Source: Stictocephala bisonia
Lineage: Eukaryota > Arthropoda > Insecta > Hemiptera > Membracidae
Assembly: GCA_035578905.1 (NCBI GenBank)
Contig: JAQJVL010001127.1
Coordinates: 62,001-126,000 of the forward strand
Length of the DNA: 64,000 bases
Reading direction: 5' to 3'
This document shows, in pieces, positions 1 through 12,346 of this stretch (positions are counted from its first letter, which is position 1; each line of letters starts with the position of its first letter). The notes beneath the pieces were generated by a model that was not told the DNA's origin, did no database searches, and saw only the letters and a list, made by a program, of their open reading frames with translations. Position numbers and translations under genes: made by a program.

Positions 1-3000
1 TGTTTATAAAAAAATAAAGTAATTTCTTTTAAAGGTGGAGTTCCCCTTTAGGGTATGTACATAAACAAAAAAGCTGTGTGTTATATAATCCGTTTCTAGT
101 ATAAACCATACGATTTGTTACCTTAGAAACCAATGTATAAGGCTATAGGGTTGTAAGTAGCTAGTCTTGTAATTGACATAGAGATATTTGTTCCTACAAT
201 GTATAAAGTAGGCCTACAATATGTGTTACTTTGCATGAACATATTATCTATAGTTTAATGTGAAAACCTGTTCCATAATAATTAAGAAAATAGAGAAATA
301 TTCCATAATAAACATTAAGTATTATTTACTTTCAAAATGAATAATCCTGTGGCATAAAATATAAGGATTTAAGGACCCATCAATGTTTAGCATAAGGAAA
401 TGAGATAATGTTTTTTACTAACTACTGATTGACGATCGATGACATTACATCTTATCAACAATAAAAACATACCACCAAATCGGTCATCTTTTGATGATTG
501 CAGTGGTGCATAACTCATTTCGATACGGACAACGTGTAGGCTATCATGCAAGGCATAACCAACAGGCTGCCATTTAGTGCACAAACTTAACATACAGAAG
601 TATGCCAGTCACTACTAGGATTAATATAAAGATTATAACAGTTTACAGTCAGTAGATTTTTGATACTGTTTAAATTTTGTGATTGTTCATTTTCGCAAAT
701 AACATAGTTTATTGTGGACGAATCTGAAGGAGATTGAAAAGAACATTTATGCTATCATTGCAGTTAAGTTAAATTAATCAAAACTCATGGTATTAGGTTG
801 TTTTCATGTAGATCAAGTTTATCATATTAAGTATCTACAGCAAACTGACCATGACCATTTATTTCTTATTAGTAAAAGCAGTTAAACAATTTTGTAGTGT
901 ACATCATATTTGGCATTGAAATATTGTGATAGGATGGTAAACACAAATTAAGTATGGAAACTTATGAACTGTTTATTAATATGCACAATATTGCAAAAAT
1001 AAATTGTGTACTACGTGAATATTTTGCCTACACTTGTGTAACTCTAATAAATTAAGTCAAACAAAGAAAGGACACAATTTTCACAAACCATATATTCATG
1101 TGACTGTTGTGGGTAATATTAAATGATACAAATGTTTCTATGTGTAGTGTTTTCATAATTCTGTTAGTTCATGTGATCCCTTGGATGTGCAAGTTATAAT
1201 AATTGAAAAAAACAAGGTGTGTGCGAACATTGATAAAATGATTACCAGTCAAAGCTCTGAAAAAATTGACAGCATGTAATTTATGGGTCAGGATTAGGAT
1301 TAAGCTGTTTAACCTTCTACATGCATTATTTTTGTATACTTGTTCGACACAGTGAAAAAGACAAAATATAATGTAATATAATATATTTTGCTTTTAGTCG
1401 ATAGGAAATAAAAAATCTTAAAATGATAAATAGTTGTGTTGGGCAAGTGATATTTTTGAAATTTAATAATTGAAAATTAAAAATGTTTCTGAAGAATTTA
1501 AGGGTTTTTAGCCTTTTACGAAAATGTTGCTTTTTAAAAACATAAAGAATAAATATTACTACAAAAGCTATTGAACTTTTCTTAAATATTCAAACTATAC
1601 TTGTCAACTTTAACAAACTGTCAAAAACTAAGCTTTACAGCCCTTTATTTAACTAAAATTGAAAACATAGTATCAGTTTTCAGGGAAACTAATCACTCGT
1701 GCCTGAATGTACCTCTACGACATTTAAATTAATACAATTCTCAAAAATTACTATTTTGTTTAATATTGTACACTCTACACTCTTTTAAAACTCACGTGAC
1801 CATTTTCTACTGAGTCTCCCGTAAACTGACTGATTGGTTGATCCTGTGACGACCTATAGTTTGTTTACAATCATGACTTGTGAGAGAAACTTGACATGGC
1901 GATAAACTTGGTCAAATAAACTGCTATCGATCACTTCTCTGTCATGGCTTGATGTTTAATAAATATAAAATTTTTATTGACAAATTCTCATATAATATGT
2001 ATTATATTATATATCATTACAGCACTTAAAGCTTTGTTATTCTTTTTAATAATCAAAACTTTAATGAAACAAATTAGTAGCATTTAACTAATTTAAGTGA
2101 TGGAGCTGAGTGATAGGTGCTTTTTACTGCATTTTTTCTTGTAGAACTCTATTTCAAACAAAAGAAAATAATTAATCTCATTTGAAGAAAATAATTGAAA
2201 CACTATAATAAATTTTTAGATAATTAATCCTTTCCTGGTGACATGTTCCTTCTTCCTCAACCCTCAAACAAACATATATCCTTCAATGGGACGAATAAAT
2301 TAGTGTTATTGGTAGTTTTGTAACATACTTAATAATATCCAGATTAATTGCACGGATAACTTATTGACATAACATGTGATACTCAGTGAATTAACAATTC
2401 AAATTTTGATGGGCCACCATTTTGGACTTGATAGACTTATATACAGTACTTTTTAATCTTCAGCGACTGTGTCCTTGATATTTTCTAAAGCAGTATCAAC
2501 CCTGTCAAAGGACTGTTTATAATATGTACATCATATTTACTAAGACAGATCTTGGTCTGATCTTTCATTCTTCATCATAGCTTGAGTGAAACGGAAACAG
2601 TTGGAACCTATGTAGATACTAAATTACAGAATTTTAACTTTTCAAGAGAAAAAAAGTTCATATCAATTTCCTGAAACAAGGGGTTTCTTGGATTTTAGAG
2701 ATCATACAATTCTTGGTCTTGTAATCGTTTTGAAATGTATATGTACGATACATTACTTTTAAATGCATAAGTAAATTGATTTAAATCAATATAAAATCAC
2801 TGCATTTACTTAAGCATATAAAGGCAATCTATTGTACTTATAAATGTTATAAGGTTTACAAAGAGACCAAATTATTAATTTTACAATCGCTAGAAGCAAA
2901 AAAAAAGTTGTTTCAGGAAATTGATAAGAATATTTTTTCTTGATAAGTTAAAATTATGAGCTTTCTGAAACTTATAGAAAATAATTCTGTTAACCACTTT

Positions 3001-4257
3001 TTAAAATATAAATGTGATACCTTATTGTGATTTTTACTAATAAAAGTGTTAAGTTAATGCTCAGTGAAAACTAGTTAAAATTCTAGTACTTTTTATGTTC
3101 AAGCTAGGATAAAAAAACTTATAATAAAATTTAAAAATGCCTATGTTATAACGTATAATTAAACTAGAAAAAAATGTAGTGATAGGATTTTTGATAGGTT
3201 GTTAATTTCTTTCTAAACAACCTTCAAACTCAGGTAGCATAATATCTGCGCTGGCAGTAAGTGAACAGTTGAAGTTTTTGTACTGTATTTGCATTATTTA
3301 GTTTATAATACGACAAGAGTAACCCACACCTTCAAATAATCCCTAAATCACTGAGATCTCTACAGGGTTTAGAAGGTGAAGCTTTGTAACTTCACAAAGA
3401 TTTATGGAGAGTTAGTTTGATTGTTTCAAATCACTCTAAGCCATTAAATGATGAAAAATTAACCTATAGAACCAGACCCATTATCATACTTTGTTCATAA
3501 TAGATTACAGATATTCTTTCTACATCTTAACCTCCTTTTCCAGGCAGGGTCTATTACACTTCTAAGGAATTACGAAATATCTTATATGTGGACTGAATAC
3601 AATAAATTATATCCAACAATTTAAATTCAACAAACTGGCCTAAACTTTAAGGGGGTGGAGGGATTATTCATATATGCAATCACATTTTCTATCACAATGA
3701 ACATATACATTTTTGTGCAGGTTTTAAGATCACTCTAAAATGGGGATGAAATTTATTTTCATTTTAAATTGACCATTTTGTAAATTTTAGTTAAAAACGG
3801 TTTAGACCAACACTTAAGCATTTGCTAGAAACTTGACAGTTATTTTTATTTTTACAGCTTATTCTCAGGACAGAGAATAATATAAGTTTTAAACCAAACA
3901 AAATACATTAAAATCATGAGGTATGTTCGTCATTCTCTGTCTTTTTTTATCACCTCCAAAACTCTTCATAATCTGCTCTTTTTATTTTCTAGCACATTTA
4001 CCAGGAGATTCTTTATCAAAGATAATTAGAGTACCAATAACTCCTTATTTTTGGATTGTGTTTCCAAATCCACAAATATAGTTTTGGATAATCTTGGCAA
4101 ATTTACAAATTTTGGTCTACGATCTACTGCATTTTTTTCTAATTAGACAAGAATTAAATATAATGTAATTTTTGACACAGTAAAATAAACATTAGTTTCA
4201 CAGTTGTAAGTGGTAAAGAAGATCATATAATCTTCTCTTAAGTAAGTTTAATATAGG
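1..4257. other. AT-rich non-coding DNA, upstream or intronic to MAST
   Basis: I see no gene, RNA gene or clear mobile element here. ORFs are short and AT-driven. A TAGGCCTA palindrome lies at 209-216. The stretch is either an early intron or the 5' flank of the MAST gene; I could not find an upstream exon. Confidence 0.5.
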
Positions 4258-4259
4258 TA

Positions 4260-4769
4260 CAGTAAAACCTCCTTAATCCGGCATTCTATAGTCCGGCATC
4301 AACGGCAATAGACATAAATTATAGAATTGCCTTTACAATGAACAATGTAAAGTGAGCAACTCGACAGCTAATTAAAAAAATAGTTGTAAGAAGCAAGTAG
4401 ATATAGATATTTTCCAGCCATCTACCAGTGCTGTTACTAAAACCCACAAATAGTACAGCACTGTACTGTATTTCATTCTGTATTCAAATTTATTTCATCA
4501 TGTACTTACTTTTCAACTTTATGTACAAATACATGTACATGTATTTACTTGGATTATTATTTCTCCTGTACTTATATATTGATTTATATTGTATACATTA
4601 TTTAAACCCACGTTTAAATAATGTATACATACAGTAAAAGTTTGTTGTGCAAATTATGTTATTTTTTATACACCTCCTGTATTTTTATTAATAACCTCCA
4701 TAGTCCGGAATTTTCTTTAATCCGGAAAGCGTCCAGTCTCAAACGTGTCGAATTAAAGAGGTTCTACTG
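4260..4769. mobile_element. Tigger/pogo-like MITE
   Basis: The ends are inverted copies of each other, CAGTAAAACCTC on the left and the reverse complement of CAGTAGAACCTC on the right. TA dinucleotides flank them at 4258-4259 and 4770-4771. Subterminal blocks rich in TCCGG recur inverted near both ends (4277-4304 and 4703-4726). Pogo/Tigger elements of the Tc1/mariner superfamily have CAGT-type ends and duplicate TA. At 510 bp with no transposase it is non-autonomous. The small ORFs inside are AT-rich and not credible genes. Confidence 0.8.
4590..4629. repeat. Perfect 18-bp inverted repeat inside the Tigger MITE
   Basis: Arms 4590-4607 and 4612-4629 are perfect reverse complements separated by CCAC. 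The structure sits in the right half of the MITE and could extrude as a cruciform. Confidence 0.85.
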
Positions 4770-5157
4770 TAATGAACAAAGTTACTTCATTATACACGTA
4801 GAACAGTTTTTATAGGTTAAATTTTTTGTTATTTTAGTATTTTTACAGGTTATGTATCGTTACAGTTACTATAGCAAATTACTTCATGAGTCAAAGCAAT
4901 TGAATATTTAACACTTTCAGGGATGTTTTAAAGCTGTCTTGTGGTTTGTATCTCTCGGTTTGGCTGGGGGCTCTTGTTCTGCTGCACTGATCTTTCATTA
5001 AAGAAACATTTTTTACACGTTAGAACCATATTGTTTCCTGGTTAGTGAAAACCTCGAATGGGATGTAAGGACTCATTAGTAGAGATTTTATAATAACATT
5101 GTGGCTGTGGGGAAATTGCTAATAATTATTATGAGTTAATTCATAAGTTCTCTCTTT

Positions 5158-5250
5158 TATATATATAGTTAACTATATATATATAAAGCTTTTTTAATTT
5201 TATATATATATATATATATATAATAAAAAAAATAGTTAACTATTGTTATT
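5158..5250. repeat. AT microsatellite with inverted flanks
   Basis: Two runs of TA dinucleotides (about 5159-5184 and 5202-5222) are accompanied by the self-complementary motif AGTTAACT on both sides. It is a low-complexity tract with no coding content. Confidence 0.7.
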
Positions 5251-5626
5251 GAAACTGTGAAAGTTAAGTTGATTGGGAAATCTATCCATGTGACTTTTAT
5301 TTATACATTACCAAAATATTTAACTTTTTTTGTGAATGGGCTGCGGAATAATTAGGTCCAAATAAAGGTCTGCACTTAAAAAATGTGGCCTCTGTGCCAA
5401 GTGCTATGTCTGTGTGGAAATGGCTGATCTCTGCCAAGTAACAGTACAAAAGTGCCATCTTCAAATAATTTCTAAGTAGAATATTATAATGTTCATAGTA
5501 GTTCAAACAAATGAAACATTACACCTATTATAAATACAAGAAAGACATAGTGATTCATAAACGATCTCTGTCTGGTATTCATAATATTATTTATTTACTA
5601 TGCAATTTATGATTTATTTATATTGT

Positions 5627-5832
5627 ACAAAATAAACAGTTAAAATAAATAGGCTTCTCATCACTAAATAAATACTTATTTTGGCTGTGAGTTTATTTGT
5701 TTAAATTATTTGTTTTTGTTGATTTCAGAACATGGATTAAAAATAATGTTAGATATTAAATTGAAATATATCCAAAATAAGTTTTTATTTAGTGATGTGA
5801 AGCATATTTATTTTAATTGTTTATTTATGTAT
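5627..5832. repeat. Hairpin-type inverted repeat (candidate MITE)
   Basis: A left arm of about 60 bp (5627-5689) and a right arm (5771-5832) are imperfect inverted copies around an 80-bp loop. Shared blocks include TCACTAAATAAA and CCAAAATAAG. No ORF is present. I could not define a target duplication, so the transposon class is open. Confidence 0.6.
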
Positions 5833-7690
5833 TACACCATCACAAAAATATGACATAACCTAATGAATTATATTCTACTAAGTTGACTGCCTGTGCTTTG
5901 CTATGGGGTGGTTCTCTATGCTTGGGTATCTTATCTCTAACTCATTACATTGATACAAAAGCTTGACCTGCAATATTGATACGTAACAAAATTCCACAGT
6001 ACCCATGCTGTTATGTTTAGTTCTTGATTTTTAGTTCAGGATTATTATCGTGATCAGACTCAGAGGAAATAAATCTGAAGCTTATTTTATGACATTTGGC
6101 ATGCCCTATATAATCAGGCTATTGATGAATTGTTGTTAATTAAAAATGTTATCAATAAAAGCAGGTTGTTTTCCTGGATAACATAGTTTTATAGCCTAGA
6201 AAAGTTTTCTTTGGGATGGTGCAAAGTAGCACAATCATGTAAGAGTTGGAAAACTGTAAACATTTCACAATGAAAACCACATTTAAATGACTAAAAAAAC
6301 CACACCATGGCGTCATTGCACATCTACATCATGAGATACCTTGTACCAAATTTCAGCTTCCTAGACTCTGTAAATCTTTATATATGTTCTTATGCATAAA
6401 AGATTTTAGTTATAAAGACATGTTTTTACACAGGTTTTGTCATACCCTATGGCTTTATTCAAATGAGTTTTCAAATTTTCTGTCTTGTTTTTTGGACTCT
6501 GTGGCAGAACACTGTAAACTGATAAATAACAAAGTATTTAGCCGTGAAATATCCGTAAGTATACTTTTAGAGGACACAGAGTATAGCAAGTCGTGTCTGA
6601 ATCAATGGAGTATGGAGTTTCTCACTATGTTTAGCCATGTCTTATAAGCAGGCTATGACTGTATTCAAATGTGTTGTGAAATTTTCCAATATAAAAAAGT
6701 TTTAGTCTATAAAAACCTCTCTGTTTCATTTAATAGCATCATATGGACACTATGTCAACAATATTGTAACGAGAAATAATAAATTGTTCAACTTGTACAA
6801 TTTACAATTAAATTGTAAAATATTAGTTGGTTAATTCTGTAGAAGTTGAAAATGATTAAAATACATGTAATACTTATTGAGCATCTTGAAATGGTGCAAA
6901 ACATTTGTTCAATAAGGTCAGTTTGCATGTTGAACATTCAATGCTGGGTCTTTCTGCCTCTTATTCAGAGTTACGTTGTCAGGCTGTAGGCCAACTCCCT
7001 AAGAGGTCAGGGACGGACTTCTTCGCTAGGTTGAAGGTTGAGCTTACTAAACGATGCGATAGTTATAGTTGATGAATTTAGGTATCCACTGACCAGCTTG
7101 GATTACCTCCTATTATCAATTTGGCACCTATTGTGCATATCCTACTACTGCCTGATTCAAAATTATGGATACCCAAGTTTGAACAAATACTGCCCAACAC
7201 CTAGTAATATTCAATATAACGTATAACAAACATTTTCTTATAACCCATGATAGTTTTTGTTTAAAAAAATGTATGTATCACCTATTTATTGTAAATTTAG
7301 TTTGGGTTGATTTTCCAAATAATTTTTAAATTATCAACTATCAGTTTAGCAAATAATTTTGAAACAGACAGTAGTCGTAGGAAGATATTCACCAACATAT
7401 CCAATGATCACATTTTTCGCAGTTCTGCCACTAATTGTTTTTGCCTTTCTAGCAAACAGACGGTCAATTTCTAACGATCCTGCTGCTGAAACTTCCAATA
7501 AGTTCTTCTTCCAGGTTTTTCTTAACATAAAATGTTCCGTAACCATTCCTCTGTTTTGTATGAGTTACAAATTTTTGTAATATAAATGAATTTACATCTG
7601 AGTTAAGGAAAAAAAAGCTTTAACCACAATTCTCCACATCCAACCACAATATCCCAGACTTTTGGAAGATACTATGGCTGGCTTAGAGGT
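5833..7690. other. Non-coding stretch
   Basis: Short ORFs on both strands (for example 6384-6647 on + and 7346-7546 on -) have no recognisable domain or conserved splice context. I see no repeat I can name. Confidence 0.4.
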
Positions 7691-7699
7691 GAACAAGGT

Positions 7700-7822
7700 A
7701 ATCCACCCCTCCCATTTACATATCGCCATTATTCCGTTAGTCCATGGGTTAAGTGTTAGAGAGAGCTTCTTAGCTCTAACGTCTCCTTATAAAATAAGAC
7801 CTTTAACTTTAATCTCTTTATT
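7700..7822 (+). mobile_element. 5'-truncated or diverged SINE copy (same family as 35179-35388)
   Basis: The segment around 7736-7812 matches the 3' body of the SINE at 35179-35388: GGTTAAGTGTTAGAG, then GCTTAGCT-like, then TAAAATAAG, then a CTTTAACTTTAA tail. No tRNA-like promoter head is recognisable, so the copy is probably 5'-truncated or heavily diverged. Confidence 0.65.
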
Positions 7823-8549
7823 CTACAAGATATCACACAACGTGCAAGGTGACTTAAATCTAGAAAACCACCTCTTAGATTAGCTTCGCAGTTAATGTCA
7901 AATGAACTTTTTCCTAAAACCAACTGGGTAAGATTAGGATATGTGTTAAAGTCAAAACTAGTGTCTGATAACCAGTATATGTTATCAGCCACTGCACTGG
8001 AACATTTCACATGGACTTTATCACCTTGTTTACTCATAACTTTGAACATGAATTTAATGTAAAATTGTATTTTGTACGTTAATAAATAATAATTGACCAA
8101 GTTTCTGCTCAGTTTCAATGGATCTTACTATAATTGATAAAGTCCTTTAATGAAAAATTTAGCTTTAGGAAATCACTGAACACTAAATTTTAATTTAAGT
8201 TATTAAAAGAAGAAATATAGTAGAGAAGTTACAGAATAGTAAGAGCAACATCAGGTGGATCACAGAAATCAAGGAGAATATGAGATTGAGTTGAAAAGAA
8301 AGACACACTCAAGATCTTTCAAGATAAACACACCACATTATCTATAAAAATTAATAAGCAAAGTCTGGGAAGGGTGATTTAGGATGAAAGAAGAAAAGCA
8401 CAATCCAAGTGGCCATGGAATAAAAAATAATAAATACATTTTTTAAAGTAAAGAATTGTTATAAATAAGTGTAGGCATTATAAGATATATATTTTTGAAA
8501 GTGCTAGAAACATAAATTGTTAACCTCTTATATCTTGTGTTGGTTGCAG

Positions 8550-8652
8550 AGAGAACTTAATTTAAGCCGGCGAAGCAGTCGTGTTGTGCAGAGAAAAAGT
8601 TTTATTTCAAATACATCTCCAACTTTGCCCCGATGCCATTCTCCGATGTCAG
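8550..8652 (+). CDS. MAST: MAST kinase gene, exon (N-terminal serine-rich region)
   Basis: First recognisable exon of a microtubule-associated serine/threonine kinase, an AGC-type kinase with a conserved pre-kinase domain and a PDZ domain. The exon follows TTGCAG and is in phase 0. It encodes 34 codons ending at a GT donor (8653) in phase 1. Its core reads SFISNTSPTLPRCHSPMSG, very close to the conserved MAST N-terminal motif SPTLPRxHSP. The preceding RRSSR-type basic/serine stretch is also family-typical. Earlier codons, including the start ATG, are not in view or not recognised. The reading frame continues exactly into the exon at 20622 across a 12-kb intron. Confidence 0.88.
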
Positions 8653-9254
8653 GTGAGACTGAAATATCCTTTCATAGCATTTATGCACTTAGATTTTGTT
8701 CAAAATCTAACCATATCTAAATGTTTAAACTATTGTCTTGGAATGTTTTCTGTAAACTGTAATTAAATGTACAATTAATGTTATATTGTTTTCATTTGAT
8801 TATTATACTATTTTAATTAATGTTATAAGTTGAATTGGAAATAGTAAGTCGATATACATATATTTTAAATCTACTTTAGTATAACGGATAAGGCCCAAAA
8901 CATGTTTTAAAAAGTTTTGTTATTTTAAAAATAATTAGCTGTTAATGTTAAACAGAGGAGAGGGAATGGGGGCAGCTGGTAGAACAAGATGTGTGTACTG
9001 ATCTCGCTCCGTAGTTTTATTATTTTTATCCAAGTTCCAATGATTGTTCAACATTAGAAAGCTGTGAATGAAAGTATTTTATCTCGTGACAGCGTATTTA
9101 TTAAAGCGAGTTGAACAGAACGTTTTCTGTAAATCATAACTGTGTTTAATGTAAAGCTAACCAACAAGGTTAAACAAGAGTACAGCAACAACTCCACGTT
9201 GAAGTTACTTCAGAGCAACACAATTATTGACCTGCAGATTTCCCCGATTTTTTA

Positions 9255-9365
9255 TTAGTCACATAGCTCAACTGATAGTGTACAACCCCACTGTGCAAGA
9301 GGATCAAGGTCCAGTCCGCCTGACGGCTTGTACGTGTTGTCTATTTATTCTACAGCCTGCACAGT
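9255..9365 (+). mobile_element. tRNA-derived SINE-like sequence
   Basis: A box A-like TAGCTCAACTGATAG and a box B-like GGTCCAGTCCG are spaced about as in a tRNA gene, but the acceptor stem does not fold. This fits the RNA polymerase III promoter head of a tRNA-derived SINE rather than a functional tRNA. Confidence 0.5.
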
Positions 9366-9599
9366 AAAAATTCATCACTTTTTAATATGATACTTTACAA
9401 AACACTGTTTTTTAATTATATATTTGATATTCCTATTAAGGTATTCTAATAGAGCAATCAAAATTGCCATGACAAATTTAAAAACTGGAAAACCCTTATA
9501 ATGTATAATAATGTTAAATACAGACAACAACGGATTCTAAGAAATGGTACAGTATACTGGAGCTGCCTGGGACAGCCCATAAGGAATAAAAAGAAAATC

Positions 9600-9720
9600 T
9601 TAAATGATAGCATTGGTAGAGTTGTACATCAAATTAAAGTGCTTCAATAAGAAAATAAAATTCTCCAAAGTAGACCTCAGAAGGTTGTACTACACAAATG
9701 GCGGCTACTACCTTACGATT
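9600..9720 (+). repeat. Unclassified repeat R3, copy 1
   Basis: Contains the family block GTTGTACATCAAATTAAAG followed by a diverged purine-rich stretch. The same block recurs at 10828-10846 and inverted at about 11960-11980 and 12583-12602. The ORF 9604-9903 crosses R3 into a Penelope-like element and is not a gene. Confidence 0.55.
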
Positions 9721-9789
9721 GATGAAAAATTATTTAGTTTCATAGTAGTAACTTCTGAAACATCGATACTAAGCGTAAAAATCTATTTT

Positions 9790-9879
9790 CAAAAACAAAT
9801 CTCGTTAGTTTATCACATCACGGAGATGGTCCCAGAGGAGTCAGAAAAATATCTTAAAGAGAGAATAGGTCAAGTTGTA
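9790..9879 (+). repeat. Repeat R3, copy 2, left half (split by a Penelope-like element)
   Basis: Carries the R3 block GGAGTCAGAAAAATATCTTA and ends at the 13-bp sequence AGGTCAAGTTGTA, which is repeated at 10821-10833 on the far side of the Penelope-like insertion. The right half of the same R3 unit continues at 10834-10935. Confidence 0.7.
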
Positions 9880-9942
9880 ATTAGAATCTACAGTTTCCGG
9901 TAACAACCGCGTCAAGGTACTATCTACAATATTTACAAGATG

Positions 9943-9985
9943 ACCAGACGTTTCGCCCATACTGTGATGTGGCATCCTCAGTGGT
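9943..9985 (-). ncRNA. Hammerhead-like ribozyme motif in left pseudo-LTR
   Basis: On the - strand the sequence has CTGAGGA, a short GCC/GGC stem II, GAAA, then CGTC. A 4-bp stem I (ACCA with TGGT) closes the structure. Stem III would be the self-complementary ACGT, too short to fold alone, which fits the dimeric hammerheads reported for Penelope-like elements. One unpaired base lies between the CTGAGGA box and stem II, a departure from the canonical core. Activity is untested. Confidence 0.55.
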
Positions 9986-10140
9986 TTCTCTGAGACTGAA
10001 ATCGGCAAGTGACCTTCCAGCTTTATAACAGGTGGTGGGGTGGGGACTGGTTGGCAGGTATGCTGGAGAGGGGGGCGGAGGCACGACCCACGTGACCTAC
10101 GGTCATTGGCCGAAAAATCAATATGGCTGACTCTTCCATT

Positions 10141-10547
10141 TTATTTCAATTTACTTAAAATGGGTTCCCATGTCTTTGGCAGCCGTATACTATCATCCTT
10201 ATTAAAATTATTTCTTCTTTTATATATTTCTATGGCTTCCCTTACGATTCTCGGGTAGTAATGTGGGATGTTGGCAAGGACTTTAGTTTTATCAAATAAA
10301 ATTCCATGATTACTTTTTGTGCTATGTTCAGCAACAGCAGACTTTTCCGTATCTTCATTCTTAGTATGCCTTGTATGTTCCTTAATCCTTGTGGAAATTA
10401 ACCTCTTGGTTTCCCCTATGTAGACTGACCCGCAACTACAAGGTATTTCATATACTCTAGGCATAGCTAGTGGAATTTTATCTTTGACTGGCCTCAGAAA
10501 TTTCTTTAATCTATTCGGTGGCTTGTAAATGGTTTTTATATTTTCTT
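10141..10547 (-). pseudogene. Penelope-like GIY-YIG endonuclease domain (C-terminal fragment)
   Basis: An open - strand frame enters from about 10547 and ends at 10141. It encodes a basic linker, then YEIPC and SVYIGET, the two beta-strand motifs of the GIY-YIG fold in Penelope-like retroelements, followed by KRLISTRIKEH with the catalytic arginine region. The acidic residue expected further on is plausibly in REAIEIYKRR. This nuclease makes the target-site nick that primes reverse transcription. The ATG at 10464 is internal; the natural protein would start far upstream with a reverse transcriptase that is absent. The fragment has no internal stop, so decay is mainly by truncation. Confidence 0.85.
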
Positions 10548-10683
10548 TGATTTTTCGGCCAATGACCGTAGGTCACGTGAGTCGTGCCTCCGCCCCCCCT
10601 CTCCAGCATACCTGCCAACCAGTCCCCACCCCACTACCTGTTATAAAGCTGGAAGGTCACTTGCCGATTTCAGTCTCAGAGAA

Positions 10684-10726
10684 ACCACTGAGGATGCCAC
10701 ATCACACTATGGGCGAAACGTCTGGT
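10684..10726 (+). ncRNA. Hammerhead-like ribozyme motif in right pseudo-LTR
   Basis: Same motif as at 9943-9985 but on the + strand: ACCA, CTGAGGA, GCC...GGC, GAAA, CGTC, TGGT. The predicted cleavage point is after the C at 10722. Between the copies, two loop bases of stem II change while the core is unchanged. Confidence 0.55.
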
Positions 10727-10833
10727 CATCTTGTAAATATTGTAGATAGTACCTTGACGCGGTTGTCACCGGAAACTGTAGATTCTAATTATGACACCGG
10801 CCGCTTAAGCCTAAGTTCTAAGGTCAAGTTGTA

Positions 10834-10935
10834 CATCAAATTAAAGATATTTACAAGGAAAACACAATGCTACACATCCGAACATAAAAGTACCATCCTA
10901 CATAGAATGGCAGTGATTTTACAAAATTAAGCTAA
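10834..10935 (+). repeat. Repeat R3, copy 2, right half
   Basis: Continues the R3 unit interrupted at 9879. It holds CATCAAATTAAAG and a later CATCCTACATAGAATGGCA block that also appears (inverted) in R3 copy 3. Confidence 0.65.
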
Positions 10936-11880
10936 TTGAAAATTGCTTTAGGATTCCTTTCTTGCTACAGGTTAAAATAGAAAAATCCTGTAAAACCATC
11001 ATGTATATAAAGAAATGTTTTCCAACTAGGGAGCGACTTTTATACACAAACCCACGGTAAATGGCCTGCGAGCAGCGCATGCGCGGCAGATTCTGCCCCC
11101 TACCACACACAGTAGTAATGGAATGTTCATGGTACAGTCACTGGTAGCAGTATAGACCTTCCATTACAACAGTGATCCCAATTACCACAGTGTTAACATT
11201 GGTTTTGCTATTGTGTTGTTAAATCAATTGAGTTGTATTTTAGTATTTATTCTTAATGGTTTAAATAATAGAGTAGTTGCCAATTTCACAAACCATTGTT
11301 AAATTAGTACTAACCATATTTAAATATTTTACCATAGTTGATTTCAAATGTTCCATGATTAAATTTATTGTTTAATGTAACCCTATGATATATTACCAAG
11401 GAAACATTCATTTAGAGATCAGATGTGTAATTATGATTGATTGTCCGTTGTATGTTTAATAAGAACAAGCTGACTTGGCTGTCTCGTTTGTTTACATTGC
11501 TTAGGTTATGTAAGTGAAGCTGGCATATCCTATATGATTATAGTGATATATTATAAATCAGTAACATCTCAATTCTTATATTTTTCATTTCTGAGTAGGC
11601 CTAGCCTATTGCAGAAGTTAGTATGGGAAAAGACCACAATTTAAACCTAACAAAAGAAAGCTAACAAAAATTGTACAGATAAAAGTTAGTTTTAAAATCA
11701 ATCGCAAGCTCAATGGTTGATTCTGTATGGTTTAGTACGTGATTGTACCTAGCAGCCCACTGCCGCTGGTGGAGAACTGTGGTTGGAGAAGTGATCATTC
11801 TACGCACCACTTACTTTGGGTTTATGTTTACCTCCATTGGGAACATTTTATAACAACTATAACACTTTTTTCTATTAGCT
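10936..11880. other. Non-coding stretch
   Basis: No gene recognised. A TAGGCCTA palindrome lies at 11596-11603. A short GC-rich patch near 11060-11110 has no coding signature. Confidence 0.4.
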
Positions 11881-12060
11881 ACATTCCAACCATTGCCATT
11901 TTATGTAGGATGAACCTTTCAGAGTTGTATTTGTGGCATTGTGCTCTCCTTAAAAAGATCTTTAATTTGATTTACAACTTGATACATTCTCTCTTTAAGA
12001 TATTTTTCTGACTCCTCCAGGGCCACCCCATTGATTCTCTTTGATGTGATAAACTATTGA
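11881..12060 (-). repeat. Repeat R3, copy 3 (inverted)
   Basis: The reverse complement contains GGAGTCAGAAAAATATCTTA, then a GTTGTAAATCAAATTAAAGA block, then a CATCCTACATAAAATGGCA-like block, in the same order as the split copy at 9790-10935. This gives the unit length as roughly 180-200 bp. Confidence 0.6.
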
Positions 12061-12346
12061 GGTTTGCTTTGCAAAATAGATTTTTGGTCCCAGTATCAAT
12101 GTTTTACGTTACTTCTTTAATATACAATAGTCCAACAAACTTTTATCAATTGTTTATCAAGCCCATGGTTGTAAATTTAACAATCACCCTGTTAAATTTA
12201 GAATAATTTAAATATTTTTACAATTCGATTTACAATTATAATTTAAATTATATTTATTAAGTAAAATATTTTATAAATATTACATTTTATAAATATTAAA
12301 TAATTTATTAAATTAAATATTAAATAAAAAAGTACAATAATTTACA

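Larger units (their letters stand above)
9880..10820 (-). mobile_element. Penelope-like element, 5'-truncated, with inverted pseudo-LTRs
   Basis: The insertion is bounded by a 13-bp target duplication (9867-9879 and 10821-10833). Its ends are inverted copies of a roughly 240-270 bp block (9880-10117 and 10548-10820). The unique centre encodes the C-terminal GIY-YIG endonuclease of a Penelope-like element on the - strand. The reverse transcriptase part is missing. Pseudo-LTRs in inverted or partial arrangement and 5' truncation are typical of Penelope-like retroelements. Both repeat copies contain a hammerhead-like motif, listed separately. Confidence 0.85.

Noticed and set aside
7346..7580. 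Overlapping ORFs on both strands around 7.4 kb
   Set aside because: No recognisable domain, no splice support and no repeat match; likely chance ORFs.
9604..9903. 99-codon ORF on the plus strand
   Set aside because: Crosses from repeat R3 into a Penelope-like pseudo-LTR; a chance frame.
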